A stretch of 64,000 nt of DNA. It comes from Hymenobacter volaticus. Lineage in GTDB: Bacteria > Bacteroidota > Bacteroidia > Cytophagales > Hymenobacteraceae. Below, piece after piece: positions 55,005-64,000 of this stretch; positions within the stretch are counted from its first letter, which is position 1; every line of letters begins with the position of its first letter. The stretch covers positions 3,449,501-3,513,500 of the forward strand of contig NZ_CP095061.1 of NCBI RefSeq assembly GCF_022921055.1, given 5' to 3'. The notes below the pieces were generated by a model. It did no database searches. It worked only from the letters and a program-made list of their open reading frames with translations, and was not told the origin of the DNA. Made by a program: the position numbers and the translations under genes.

Positions 55005-55421
55005 ATGGCTTATTCCGATAAAGTAATTGACCATTACAGCAATCCTCGCAACGTAGGTACGCTGGACAAGAGCAAGAAAAACGTGGGCACCGGCCTCGTT
55101 GGTGCTCCCGAGTGCGGCGACGTAATGCGTCTACAAATCGAGGTGGACGAAACCACCAATACCATCACCGATGCCAAGTTCAAGACCTTCGGTTGCGGCT
55201 CGGCTATTGCGTCGTCGTCGTTGGCAACGGAGTGGCTGAAAGGTAAAACCGTTGACGAGGCACTGGCCATCGACAACATGGAGATTGTGGAAGAGTTGGC
55301 TTTGCCGCCCGTTAAAATCCACTGCTCTGTGCTAGCCGAAGATGCCATCAAGTCGGCCATCAACGACTACCGCGTGAAGAACGGCTTGCCCGCTCTGGAA
55401 GAAGCTAAGGCGCACCACTAA
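55005..55421 (+). CDS. iscU: Iron-sulfur cluster assembly scaffold protein IscU
   Basis: Scaffold on which the cluster is built from IscS sulfur. 138 residues. Three cluster ligands are present: GAPECGDVMRL (Cys37, Asp39), FGCGSAIASSS (Cys64) and IHCSVLAEDAI (Cys107), with the chaperone-binding LPPVK (100-104). Follows iscS by 101 bases; a hairpin lies between. Confidence 0.95.
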   Translation: MAYSDKVIDHYSNPRNVGTLDKSKKNVGTGLVGAPECGDVMRLQIEVDETTNTITDAKFKTFGCGSAIASSSLATEWLKGKTVDEALAIDNMEIVEELALPPVKIHCSVLAEDAIKSAINDYRVKNGLPALEEAKAHH

Positions 55422-55437
55422 CGGAGTAGCAATGTTC

Positions 55438-55497
55438 AGGAGCTAGAAGATAGAATGTATTTGCTTTAGTCAGCTGATACGCTACTTTCTAGCTCCT
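55438..55497 (+). repeat. Intercistronic hairpin after iscU
   Basis: Perfect 11-bp inverted repeat AGGAGCTAGAA (55438-55448) / TTCTAGCTCCT (55487-55497), loop of 38 bases, between iscU and the 136-aa gene. Could slow decay or partly terminate transcription. Confidence 0.5.
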
Positions 55498-55522
55498 AAC
55501 TTCTACTTGCTAGTTCTTAACA

Positions 55523-55933
55523 ATGGACGTCTCTGCTTCCGACATACACGTTGAAAGTGCTCGTATTCAGCAGCAGATAGAGCAATATCTGGGCATAGGC
55601 CCGGGTAGCTTACTTTTCGAGTTCCGACAGTTGGATGGGTTGACTCGGCTAGATCTTATCACGGTAAACCCGCGCCACCAGCAAAGCTTCTTGTTTCGCT
55701 ACGAAACGGGTTATGATAAGCTGGATGCATTGCGCAAGATGCTGACCTACGTACAGCGCTACCGCGACACTGAAAGCTCGTATACCATTCAATGGCGCGC
55801 CCGTGGCGATAAGGAGTTGCAAACTTCTTATTTCCGTGCCCATAATGCCTACGAAGCTCTCGATAAGCTCTACTACGGCCGCGATTTGAATACCATCACT
55901 GTATTCAGCGTAGTCTTAAACCCATCTTCATAA
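55523..55933 (+). CDS. Hypothetical protein in the isc cluster, 136 aa
   Basis: Soluble alpha/beta protein without cysteines, signal peptide or known motif (ESARIQQQIEQYLGIGPG, GLTRLDLITVNPRHQQ, YRDTESSYTIQWRARGDKEL). It sits between iscU and iscA on the same strand, with gaps of about 100 and 73 bases, so it probably belongs to the iron-sulfur cluster unit. It is not HscB, IscX or a ferredoxin by length or motif. Conserved position elsewhere would suggest a helper in cluster assembly. Confidence 0.7.
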   Translation: MDVSASDIHVESARIQQQIEQYLGIGPGSLLFEFRQLDGLTRLDLITVNPRHQQSFLFRYETGYDKLDALRKMLTYVQRYRDTESSYTIQWRARGDKELQTSYFRAHNAYEALDKLYYGRDLNTITVFSVVLNPSS

Positions 55934-55968
55934 GTAGTTGAAACGGGTACTTTTTTGTTTTAACTACT
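55933..55968 (+). repeat. Intercistronic hairpin before iscA
   Basis: AGTAGTTGAAAC (55933-55944) and GTTTTAACTACT (55957-55968) pair over 12 bp with one G-U, and TTTTTT lies in the loop. It starts at the stop codon of the 136-aa gene. Confidence 0.45.
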
Positions 55969-56006
55969 GTTTACTGTTCAACTAACAATCACCGAATACC
56001 AACCCC

Positions 56007-56333
56007 ATGATCACCGTTTCTGATAAAGCCAAAGAAAAAGTTGAGAAGCTCATGCACGATGCTGAGCTAGATCCAACTTACCGCTTGCGTGCCTCGGTGG
56101 CCGGCGGCGGCTGTTCGGGCTTGAGCTATAAGCTCGACTTCGATAACGAAGTGAAACCCATGGACCAGGAGTTCGAGGATAAGGGAGTGAAGGTAGTAGT
56201 GGATATGAAAAGCTTCCTCTACTTAGCCGGTACCGAACTCAATTTCTCCGATGGCCTCAACGGTAAAGGTTTTTACTTCGACAACCCCAATGCCTCTCGC
56301 ACCTGCGGTTGCGGCGAGAGCTTCTCAGTATAA
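56007..56333 (+). CDS. iscA: A-type iron-sulfur carrier protein (IscA/ErpA/HesB family)
   Basis: Carries iron or Fe-S clusters from IscU to target proteins. 108 residues with the three family cysteines: GGGCSGLSYKL (Cys36) and the C-terminal TCGCGESFSV (Cys100, Cys102). Last gene of the isc cluster; hscA, hscB and fdx are not present here, as in many Bacteroidota. Confidence 0.92.
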   Translation: MITVSDKAKEKVEKLMHDAELDPTYRLRASVAGGGCSGLSYKLDFDNEVKPMDQEFEDKGVKVVVDMKSFLYLAGTELNFSDGLNGKGFYFDNPNASRTCGCGESFSV

Positions 56334-56360
56334 ATAACATAAATATGAATGCTGCTATAG

Positions 56361-56439
56361 GTAGCAAGATATAGTCAGCATGAAAAAGGCCCCGTCCTAC
56401 TATGGACGGGCCTTTTTCATGCTGACTATATCTTGCTAC
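56361..56439. terminator. Very long bidirectional hairpin terminator
   Basis: Inverted repeat with arms of about 36 bases (GTAGCAAGATATAGTCAGCA... at 56361 and its complement ending at 56439), one bulged base, short loop CTACTAT. The right arm includes the stop codon of the convergent T9SS cargo gene. Confidence 0.85.
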
Positions 56440-57690
56440 TCGCGTATAAAACGCTCGATCTTGCGACCACTAGCTGAATGTAGTTCCAGAAAGTATGAGC
56501 CTGTTCGCAATGACTGCAAGTCCACTTTGTTACCGCCACTTGCTTTGCCGGTCAGTACTAACTGCCCAAGTGAATTAAGGACTCGATATTGCACGTCGCC
56601 GAGAGTTGGCGCCAGAGTAACAAATCCGGCGCTTGGATTAGGGGAGAAGCTAGCAGCGAGTAGGTCGGTGGATTGTTGTACCACTGCTACTGGCGAGAAA
56701 GATTCGGTGTCATCATAATCGAGTTGACGCAAGCGGTAATAGCTCAGTCCTGGCAGCGGCTGCTTGTCCACCCACGAGTAGCTATGCCCCTGGCTGCTAG
56801 TGCCCTGCCCGCTGACGCGGCCAATAGTTTGAAACTGCTCAGCCGTGGCACCACGTTGCACTTCAAAAGCTGCGTTATCCTTTTCCGAAGCCGTTGCCCA
56901 TTGTAGCTGGGTGCCTTTTGCTGAGAATGCTGCAGTAAAGCTTTTTAGCTCAACTGGTAATGGGGAGCTGCTGTTGCTATTGAGAGATACTTCGTCTATA
57001 GTCCATAACTCGTTTTCACCACAGTTAGCAATAATATAGAACCTGATGTACTGTATCCCTGATGGAAGATTAATACGAAAATTATCGTATCCCTTACCAT
57101 TCAAGTTACGGTTGCCTGGCGCATCTCCTTCAGGGGCGGATGGCCCAGTAACAAATACCGTAGTATTGGCGGGGTTGAAATCGACAACCTTTTGTGTTCC
57201 TGAAGTAAAATTCCAAAACCCATCTCCTCCCCCGATTTTCCTCTTACACGTAATACATTAGTGTATGTTTGCCCATCATTCAGGCTTACGAACACATTTA
57301 CCTCATCTTCTTGGTCCAGACCCTCGCTATCTGTGAGCCCCATGCTCCAAGTCGAAATTGGATGTAGTTACCAGTTGAACTAATTGCGGTCTGTCTGCGA
57401 CGAAATAAGACAGTTTCTGTACTGTTAGTTACGCCCCACGAACTAGTGCTTCCAGTTGTGGGAGCATAATAGGGAGACCCAATGTTTGTGCCACCCTGTG
57501 CATTAAAAGCTCTTATAGTAGGGTTGCCTACATACCCTAACTCTGTATCTGTATTGTTATTAGTGCCATTGAAGCTCTGAACCACAGTTTGTGTTTGCGC
57601 TTGAGTATCCAAGCTTACTAGACTCAGTAAAGTCGAAAAAAATAGGGCAGCAATTGTGTTGCTCTGTGCAAGAGGAAAGGTGCGATTCAT
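56436..57690 (-). CDS. T9SS type A sorting domain protein (two one-base frameshifts)
   Basis: Secreted protein with a Sec signal peptide (NRTFPLAQSNTIAALFFSTLLSLVSLDTQAQ, split here by its middle) and a C-terminal T9SS sorting domain: SFSPNPSAGFVTLAP, VLNSLGQLVLTGKA, LRTGSYFLELHSASGRKIERF. The frame breaks twice, at the CCCC at 57338-57341 and the CCCCC at 57229-57233; restoring one base at each gives AWGLTDSEGLDQED and GKSGGGDGFWNF and a 418-residue protein. The middle has PVELKSFTAAF...LQWATASEKDNAAFEVQRG, a module common in Hymenobacter cargo proteins. Likely surface or extracellular; ligand unknown. Confidence 0.75.
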
Positions 57691-58012
57691 AAAACTGCAG
57701 GTAGAATAGGCCAATTTTTTATAAATAAAGTCTAAACAAAGTTAATTAACAATACTAGTTTATAATTATACCTATATAAATTTAAGCTATTATGATTTTA
57801 CGCTCATAACCAATAGTTTACACACGCTGTTTTCTTGTAAAAATTTTAAATAATCTCATCATAAAACACTTTTGTAAGGCGAATGCTAAAACGGAATGCT
57901 ATCATTTTAACACAAGCCGATTCTACATTATTAGATTATTATAACTGGCAGATGGGGATTCTTTTAATCATTTAGTCGCCATCATCGTTGATTACCAAAG
58001 TGTATTAAAAGC
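57691..58012. other. Non-coding AT-rich gap, about 320 bp
   Basis: No gene and no clear motif; probably the promoter region of the T9SS cargo gene on the minus strand. Confidence 0.4.
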
Positions 58013-58042
58013 AAAAGCCTCCTTCATATGAAGGAGGCTTTT
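58013..58042 (-). terminator. Rho-independent terminator
   Basis: Perfect palindrome AAAAGCCTCCTTCAT / ATGAAGGAGGCTTTT, 23 bases after the stop of the large T9SS cargo gene. Confidence 0.85.
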
Positions 58043-58065
58043 GTATAATGTAATAGGTGTGATAC

Positions 58066-61000
58066 CTAGTTCTTCACCACTCTACGAGTAGTTTGTTCAT
58101 GCTCGGTTACTACTGTGATCAAATAGGTTCCTGCCTTAAGCTCACTCAAATCAACTTCGTTAGTTGCAGGCAATGACAGCGTCTTCACAATACGCCCACT
58201 TAAATCAGTGATGCGAATGTTTACTGCAGCGCTAACTTGTTCCTGTGGTAAACTGATAGTCAACTTACCTGATGTAGGATTAGGATAGGCAGTAACTTCC
58301 GTTACATTCTGGCTCTTCACAGTAACAACAGGCGAGTATACAAACTTGCCATCGTTGTCAATTTGCTTGAGACGATAATAGCTCACACCTGGTAGCGGTT
58401 GCTCGTCAATGGCTTCGTAAGTGCTGCGCGAAGAAGTGGTACCGTGTCCTTCTTTAAAGAGCACAGTTGAGAATTGCTTGCCATTCTGGCTCCGCTGAAC
58501 TTCAAAGCCGCGGTTGTTCTTCTCAGATGCAGTTACCCATTGCAGGTTTACTTTTCTTTTACGCAACTGCGCTGTGAAGTCTACCAATTGAACAGGTAGT
58601 GGCAATTGTATTCCAATAGGTAGGTTTGGCGTTTTGTAGTTCTCGGCCCCTCCAACTTGGTCGTTGTTGTATTCAAATCCGAAGAAATAATAAGTGGTAT
58701 TGGGGTCCAGACCCGTGATAGTAGCCGTGGCAGCCGAACTAGCAAATACTACATAGTTACCATTAATTCTACTGTTCGGGTTATTCCCCCCATACTCGTT
58801 GTTATTAGGATCATAAGGCGTAGCATCTACTGGGAAAGAACCTGCCGTCAGCGTACTGTTAAGGCTAGCTATGATAAGCCTGTTTTCACCAAATCCGGCA
58901 GCCTCCGGATTACCTGGAAATGTTGACCCATCCTCTTGTTTAAAAACGATTGTAACGCTTCTTCCATCCGAAGAACGAGTCAGAGTTCCTCCAGACTGAC
59001 GTGTAGGCTCTACGTCGATAGAACGCCCCTGCAAACGAGCATTAGGCCTACGATCAAATTCCACATTTCCTCCCAGGTCGGGCGTACGGAAAAGCAAGTC
59101 GGCCAAGCTTGAGCCCACCCGTGTGGGAGCGTAACGGGCATACAGCGTTATACGAGCCAAACTATCATTGCCGTCTGGAACGAGTGTAAGCGAATAACCA
59201 GTGGGATTGTTCGTTGTACCGATGTCCGAGAAGTCGGCAACCCGCGAAATCTGAAACTGTGGAGTACGGCTAGGATTCAGAGGAGAAGCCGTCGTAGGAG
59301 GCTCGGGGTCCTGGGGCACGCGCAACACTACACTGCTGTTGAGACGTGCGCCAACAATCACCAATGACTGAGCTGCCGACTGCGTACCCTTCACTTGGTT
59401 TAAAACCTCCGTAAAAGTACCACGAACGTTTACTTCCGGCTCGCTCGAGCCGTTCACTGTTACGTATTGCGTCTCAGCCGGTGCACTGCTATTGGTAACA
59501 ACTTGGCCACGGTTGGTCTGAGCAGCTGGTGGGTAGTAGCGCACATATATTGTCGTTAGCTCTACATCATTATTCTGCGAAGGCGTCGACGAACCTGTAA
59601 TGCGAGGCAGCACGATAGAGTTGCCGGTAACAGTACCCAACGAGTTAAATCCTCCCGGAGCGCTTAGGTTATTAGTGAGCGAAATCTGGAAGAACTGTGG
59701 CGCGGTAATGGTCAGGTCTTGCAGCAAGTTATCGGCCGACACTGTATATGACTGGATGCTGGACGGTATAGTCGGTGAAGTACTAAATTCTCTTAAGATT
59801 GAATTGGTGAGCGAAATATCAGAAATTGCCCCGGTAGGGTTATTGGCATTTATCGATACGTCAACCTGGGTTGCTCCTGTACTAGTTAAGGCAACGCTAC
59901 CACTAAAAGACCCTTGGCTTACGGTGCGCACCAATCGAACCTCGATAGTTTGGTTGGTGATGTTACCTGATGCGTTGGGGTTGATGTTAAGCGGGGCACT
60001 AGCGAAGTTGCTGCCTATAACCGTAGCATTACGAATCTGAATGTTGGCATTAGACGGAGTCAATGTCAGCGGACCACTTAGATTGGTAGCACTCGCCGTA
60101 AATGTCTGGTTCTGAGTTGAACCGCTGCTAGTTATCGTCTGAAAATCGAGAGCATTCGGTGAGGCGCTAATAACCGGCATTACGGGCGCAGGAGTTCCCG
60201 AACCACTTACTGCTACAGTTGCCCGTGAGCTACCATTGCCGGTAGCTATTATGTTACCAGTAATATCTCCCGTCGTGCCCGGTACAAAGCGCACCTCGAT
60301 CAGCACGTTCAGGCTGCCACTGGAAGGAGCGATAATCAATTGGTTAGGCGAAAACGTCCCGCCGCTCTGCCGGATTTCGAAGCCAGCCGATGGGGTCACG
60401 GTCACGTTTCCGGTCAGATCTTGGCCCGTTAGCTGAAAAGTTTGACCAGCCGAACTGGTGCCTACAGTCTGCGTACCAAATGCCAGCGAAATTGGGTTGG
60501 CAGTTAATATTGGCTGAGGAGCCGTTGCGCTACCCGATACGGTCACGCTGACAGTCGTTGCCCCCGTGCTGGCTACATTTATATTACGGGTTACAGGATA
60601 GGGATATGGGCCGGGAGCTGTGGTTAAGGTCGGCGCAAATATTAGGTCAAACTGAGCCGAAGCATTTCCATTGGTGTTTGGCGCCAGAGTTACCGACTGC
60701 GCATACGTGGTAGTAGTGTTTGCTGAGCGCACCAAATAACCAGCCGGAGCCGCGATTACTATGTTGTCGGTCAGGTCGCTACCGGTTACTGTCAACAAGC
60801 GGGTTTCCGACTGCTGGTTGACAGGTGTTTCCGGAAAAATCTGGTTGTTGATGGTGGCCGTCAGCGAGGGAACGTACTCACGCAGTGTCAAGTCGTCGAT
60901 TCGGTACTGCCGATTACTGATTCCGGAAGGCTTACGAATTTGCAGGATCAGGTTGGTCGTTGAAGGCAAGGAAGCTGTGGTGGTTACCAAGTTCCACTGG

Positions 61001-61595
61001 GGTTCTCATCGGGCTCCGGAGCTGTTGGAAAAGCGAATGGAATTGCTACAAAAGCCCCCGCTGTGTTGCCGTCACGAGCTTCCAATACTATATCGCCTTC
61101 TACCCCGTCTACTGGCACGCGCAAGCCGAACGTAATGCGTTGCCGACTGTTCAGGCCAGTGGTGTTGATGTTAGCAATAGTAAGCGTATAGGTTACTGCT
61201 GGCTGTACTTGAGCAGTACCAGGGTTATTAGGGTTCTCACGGGCAAATACTACGCTTGCTCCTCCTGAGGCGTTAACGGTGGTGCCAGATCCGCTAGTAT
61301 ACGAATAGCCAGTAGAGCGTGCATTAGCGGGCGAACCTAATGCATTACCTGAAAAAGTGAAGGGTGCACTATTGTTGAGCCTGCTGTTGGCATCAGCAGA
61401 AGTTAAACTTTCAAAGGTTTGAATGCCTGCTGCAGCAGTTCCAAACGTTTCTGTAAAGTTTTGTGCTATGCCATTCATGGATATGGCAAGCGAGAGAATT
61501 AATGGTGCCCATAGACGATTACCTAGCACTGAGCACAGCGGCCTAACCTGCTTAAGGTAGGATCGTAGACCCTGGCTTGTGTACATTTTTTTCAT
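58066..61595 (-). CDS. Large T9SS type A sorting domain protein with Ig-like repeats (one-base frameshift)
   Basis: Start MKKMYTSQGL with a signal peptide ending near SMNGIAQ. The first part is FTETFGTAAAGIQTFESL, a domain common in Bacteroidota cargo. The frame ends with PEPDENPSGTW* at 60984, and the next frame continues as NLVTTTASLPSTTNL; adding one base to the GGGG at 60999-61002 gives ENPQWNLVTT and about 1176 residues. The body has four or more repeats of about 100 residues (VTGSDLTDNIVIAAPAGY, LTGQDLTGNVTVTPSAGF), then LPVQLVDFTAQLRKRKVNLQW, and a T9SS domain at the end (AYPNPTSGKLTISLP, DLSGRIVKTLSLP, LKAGTYLITVVTE). Exported through the T9SS; adhesion is likely but unproven. Confidence 0.8.
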
Positions 61596-62529
61596 ATAGT
61601 TGTGAAAAGTTGAAGTTGCGAACGAAGTAATAGTTTGAGCTAAGAAAAATACGATCGTAGTCTTAACGGTAAATCTTGGGACTACATACGAGTAAATTGA
61701 ATGATTGTAAGATTACGATTCTAATTTATATTTGCATTTTTCTTATAAATATTGAATTTACTCAATTATAAAACAATAAATTTACATCATATATTGTGCC
61801 AAGGTGATTATCCATTTCCTCACAAAGAAACCTATTTATCGGCACTAACCACTCAAAATCCAGTAATAAATTGAGGTACCCATACATCACAAATCCCACT
61901 TAAATGCTCTTTGCCATGACACAAATTTGCATCTAATTTCCGTATAAGCAATTATATATTAATAGGAAAAAGGTTAACATAACGACAACAGAGAAATAAT
62001 TGAATAGTACAAGAGCAAAATACTAATTAGCACATCGAACAAAGCGCTCTACCCTTAGTATTTAGCCCACTTATTATGCCTTCTGCTTATTATTATGTTT
62101 GATGAAGATGGATTGGTCATTTTCATAGAAGGTAATCCAACTATGAACTCATTGAAGAATGATCTTGCATCACTTATACAAGGAAGCAGAGGACACATTT
62201 ACCATAAATAGCATCCTATTTGCTTTTCATGATCTATAAGTTTACTAGACAGCATCACCTATTAATGCTTAATCAAGCTGAGTGCTTATAACTTTATTAG
62301 CATAGCAGGTATACTGTAATTGCAGTTGACTTATAGACAGCCAATAATTAGACAAGTAGTAATTTAAACATAGACTATAATTTAGTTTGTGATGCTGTCA
62401 AAATTTACATTTAACTATCCCAGTAAAATATACTAAAAACATGATTCCATGCGACTTACTTTTACATCAATAAATCATCGACAATAAATGGTTTGCAAAA
62501 TCATATCACAAAACCTAGCGAGTAGCTCT
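61596..62529. other. Non-coding AT-rich region, 930 bp
   Basis: No supported gene. A 38-codon frame at 62095-62211 (MFDEDGLVIFIEGNPTMN...) is protein-like in tone but short and alone, and may be a remnant. The part near 61600-61750 should hold the promoter of the large T9SS cargo gene. Confidence 0.4.
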
Positions 62530-63702
62530 TTATAAAATAATGTGCGGTACAAACTCCGATAAATTTGTAATGAACCCGGAATCACGGCGGAACCCAATGG
62601 CGCTGGCAGCACCAGCCCAGAATACTCCGGCTTGGTAGCGGCGCCCTTCAGCATCTTTTGGAAATTCAGCGAAGCGTTGGCGCACTTGGGGCTGATGAGA
62701 AAAATCACCCTCTACAGCTTGTCCAGTACGTCCATCAGTTACTTCCATTACATTTTGGCCTTCTCTACCCAAGAGAGGCTTACGAACATAGTGGCCCGCC
62801 AAATCTTGCAGAGAAGCTTCGAGTAGCAAAGGATGATGCGGAAAATTTTGCCACAACCACGCCAGAATACCTTTGCTTTGAAATAGAAGCGTATAGGGTG
62901 GATTAGCAATAACTAGGTCACGGCTTTGCAGTAGTTGAGTAAGGTCCGCGGTCAGTTCGGGTTCTTCGTCGGCCAAGATTTCCCATGGCACGAGTTTAAA
63001 CAGAAAGCTAAAGCGCTGCCAGTTATCGGGCGCGGTTTCTGCCCATGCGCCTCGCTCCTCCCCCTGCACCGATATCTGCATGGCGTCAACTGAGCAAATA
63101 TGCACCAACTCGAAGCCAGCTTCCGTGGCGGCTTCAGCCACTACGGCGCAATTGGCAGCATCCTCGTCGCTGTCGGGAAGGTGAACGAGCAGAAGCGTAG
63201 GCTCTAAATCACTGTTGAGCTCTAGCCATTGTGCTAGCTGGTGTTGCAGACCCTCGAAGAGGCCGTTTACTTGCCGGTCGTCCTCGGCTTGGCCGGCTGC
63301 TACTAAGCTCGCCCATTGCACCACGGCGGTTTCGGGTAGGCTGGTGGCAGTGTCGGCATTAAACTCGATTAGCTTGGGGCCATCCGGAGTATCAGCCAGA
63401 TCGAAGCGGCCATATAGATGCCAATGCCGGTCGTCGTTCCAGGAGTGACGGACGGCAGCCCAAAGGTTTTCAGGAATAGCGAGCAGGCGCAGCAAATCGT
63501 CGGGAATAGAATCGGGGATGGACTGCACCATCATATCATAGAGTGAATCAGCGGCTTGCAGCAGAGCATCGGCAGTAGCTTCAGGCAGTTGCAGCGCTTC
63601 ACGAGCCACATAGTTCTGGCAAGCATCTTCGATGGCCCAATCCCAACCAAGGCCGCGCACGGCAGGACTGACATCGCCAGAAAGTGGCAGCAGCTTTATC
63701 AT
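62530..63702 (-). CDS. Glutathionylspermidine synthase-like ATP-grasp protein (YgiC type), 390 aa
   Basis: preATP-grasp and ATP-grasp fold: GWDWAIEDACQNYVAREALQLPE (20-42), WHLYGRFDLADTPDGPKLIEFNADTATSLPET (about 94-125, with the R-D and EFNADTPT-type active site), KGILAWLWQNFPHHPLLLEAS, YVRKPLLGREGQNV (ATP Lys), and QAGVFWAGAASAIGFR. Members join a carboxyl group of a peptide to an amine with ATP. E. coli YgiC lacks proven glutathionylspermidine activity, so the substrate here is unknown. The next gene on the same strand looks like YgiB, as in the E. coli ygiBC pair. Confidence 0.85.
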   Translation of the reverse strand: MIKLLPLSGDVSPAVRGLGWDWAIEDACQNYVAREALQLPEATADALLQAADSLYDMMVQSIPDSIPDDLLRLLAIPENLWAAVRHSWNDDRHWHLYGRFDLADTPDGPKLIEFNADTATSLPETAVVQWASLVAAGQAEDDRQVNGLFEGLQHQLAQWLELNSDLEPTLLLVHLPDSDEDAANCAVVAEAATEAGFELVHICSVDAMQISVQGEERGAWAETAPDNWQRFSFLFKLVPWEILADEEPELTADLTQLLQSRDLVIANPPYTLLFQSKGILAWLWQNFPHHPLLLEASLQDLAGHYVRKPLLGREGQNVMEVTDGRTGQAVEGDFSHQPQVRQRFAEFPKDAEGRRYQAGVFWAGAASAIGFRRDSGFITNLSEFVPHIIL

Positions 63703-63828
63703 CTCTAGTAAAGGAGCAAATTAGTAACGAGGAGAAAAGCGCGAAAAGCAAAGAATAAGGCTTAGCACTACAGCTGAGTGCATTATTGCTATGTTCACTC
63801 CTAACGCATAACAAATAACGTTTAGCTA

Positions 63829-64000
63829 TTACCCACCAAACCCGCCGAACCCTCGGCTACTCGCACGGCTGCCGAAGCCCGAGCTACGCCCGGAAGGTGC
63901 CGTGCTGCGCACACTGCTCCGGCCGAAGCCAGTAGTGCGCGTGACGCTGGTACTAGGCCGGATACCTGCCGAAGGCGATGTGCGGCTACCTCCAAAACCT
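63829..64000 (-). CDS. C-terminus of a Gly/Ser/Arg-rich protein, YgiB (DUF1190)-like, cut by the window end
   Basis: The minus strand reads 57 codons to TAA at 63829: GFGGSRTSPSAGIRPSTS, GFGRSSVRST, GFGSRASSRGFGGFGG. Repeated GFG/SR elements at the C-terminus are typical of YgiB-like proteins, whose gene lies directly upstream of ygiC in E. coli; here the same order holds. The gene starts outside the window, so the body cannot be checked. Confidence 0.5.
   Translation of the reverse strand, partial: GFGGSRTSPSAGIRPSTSVTRTTGFGRSSVRSTAPSGRSSGFGSRASSRGFGGFGG

Noticed and set aside
62095..62211. 38-codon frame MFDEDGLVIFIEG...
   Set aside because: Short, alone, no conserved pattern; kept only as a note in the non-coding entry.

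Overview
The window looks like chromosomal DNA of a Bacteroidota member of the Cytophagales, most like Hymenobacter. The evidence is a type IX secretion (T9SS) gene pair (a PorU-like C25 sortase next to a PorV/PorQ porin), two large proteins with T9SS C-terminal sorting domains, a PadR/PspC/GIN module, Bacteroidota-type -7 boxes (TAnnTTTG) and few Shine-Dalgarno sequences. This assignment is inference from gene content; no rRNA or tRNA is present and I saw no CRISPR array.

Positions 1 to about 31.4 kb are an accessory island, visibly AT-richer, with many orphan genes, long empty gaps and decayed genes. In order it carries: a cut-off hypothetical gene; a degenerate HNH/AP2 protein; a 513-aa protein with the palm motifs of A-family polymerases; a gene truncated by an IS3-family remnant; an empty stretch with a G-rich tract and iteron-like repeats ahead of an 88-aa gene; an HExxH metallopeptidase; several small unknown genes; a 1114-aa SF2 helicase with a possible C-terminal nuclease domain; a two-gene unit with a GEID...ECK nuclease; membrane proteins including a tandem pair of small paralogues; umuC without umuD; a zinc-finger/HNH-like protein next to a caspase-like (clan CD) protease; two secreted proteins; a second, internally deleted IS3 copy with both terminal inverted repeats; two more PD-(D/E)XK proteins, one perhaps MjaI-like; and an intact HNH-AP2 protein. 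Several nuclease-fold genes, a helicase and a caspase-like protease without any visible DNA methyltransferase make this a plausible anti-phage or mobile-element region.

From about 31.45 kb to the end the DNA is GC-richer and densely coding, with core genes: an M3 oligoendopeptidase, a ferredoxin-type flavin reductase, an M23 peptidase, an FtsX-type permease, NamZ/DUF1343, fmt, folA, the PorU-like sortase and PorV-like protein, PadR plus PspC/GIN protein, a CCA-adding-type nucleotidyltransferase, a DUF2306-like membrane protein, a TsaC/YrdC protein, methylmalonyl-CoA epimerase, an iscS-iscU-(136-aa unknown)-iscA cluster, two T9SS cargo proteins, and a glutathionylspermidine-synthase-like ATP-grasp protein followed by the end of a Gly/Ser/Arg-rich, YgiB-like protein.

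Eight genes (umuC, an 87-aa protein, the M3 peptidase, the nucleotidyltransferase, the DUF2306-like gene, the epimerase and both T9SS cargo genes) are each broken by the loss of one base, always in or next to a C or G run; one T9SS gene has two such losses. Restoring one base per site rebuilds a full-length family member each time, so I read these as probable sequencing or assembly errors and give the joined gene extents. Convergent gene pairs in the core region are separated by unusually long, near-perfect hairpins that serve as two-way terminators.
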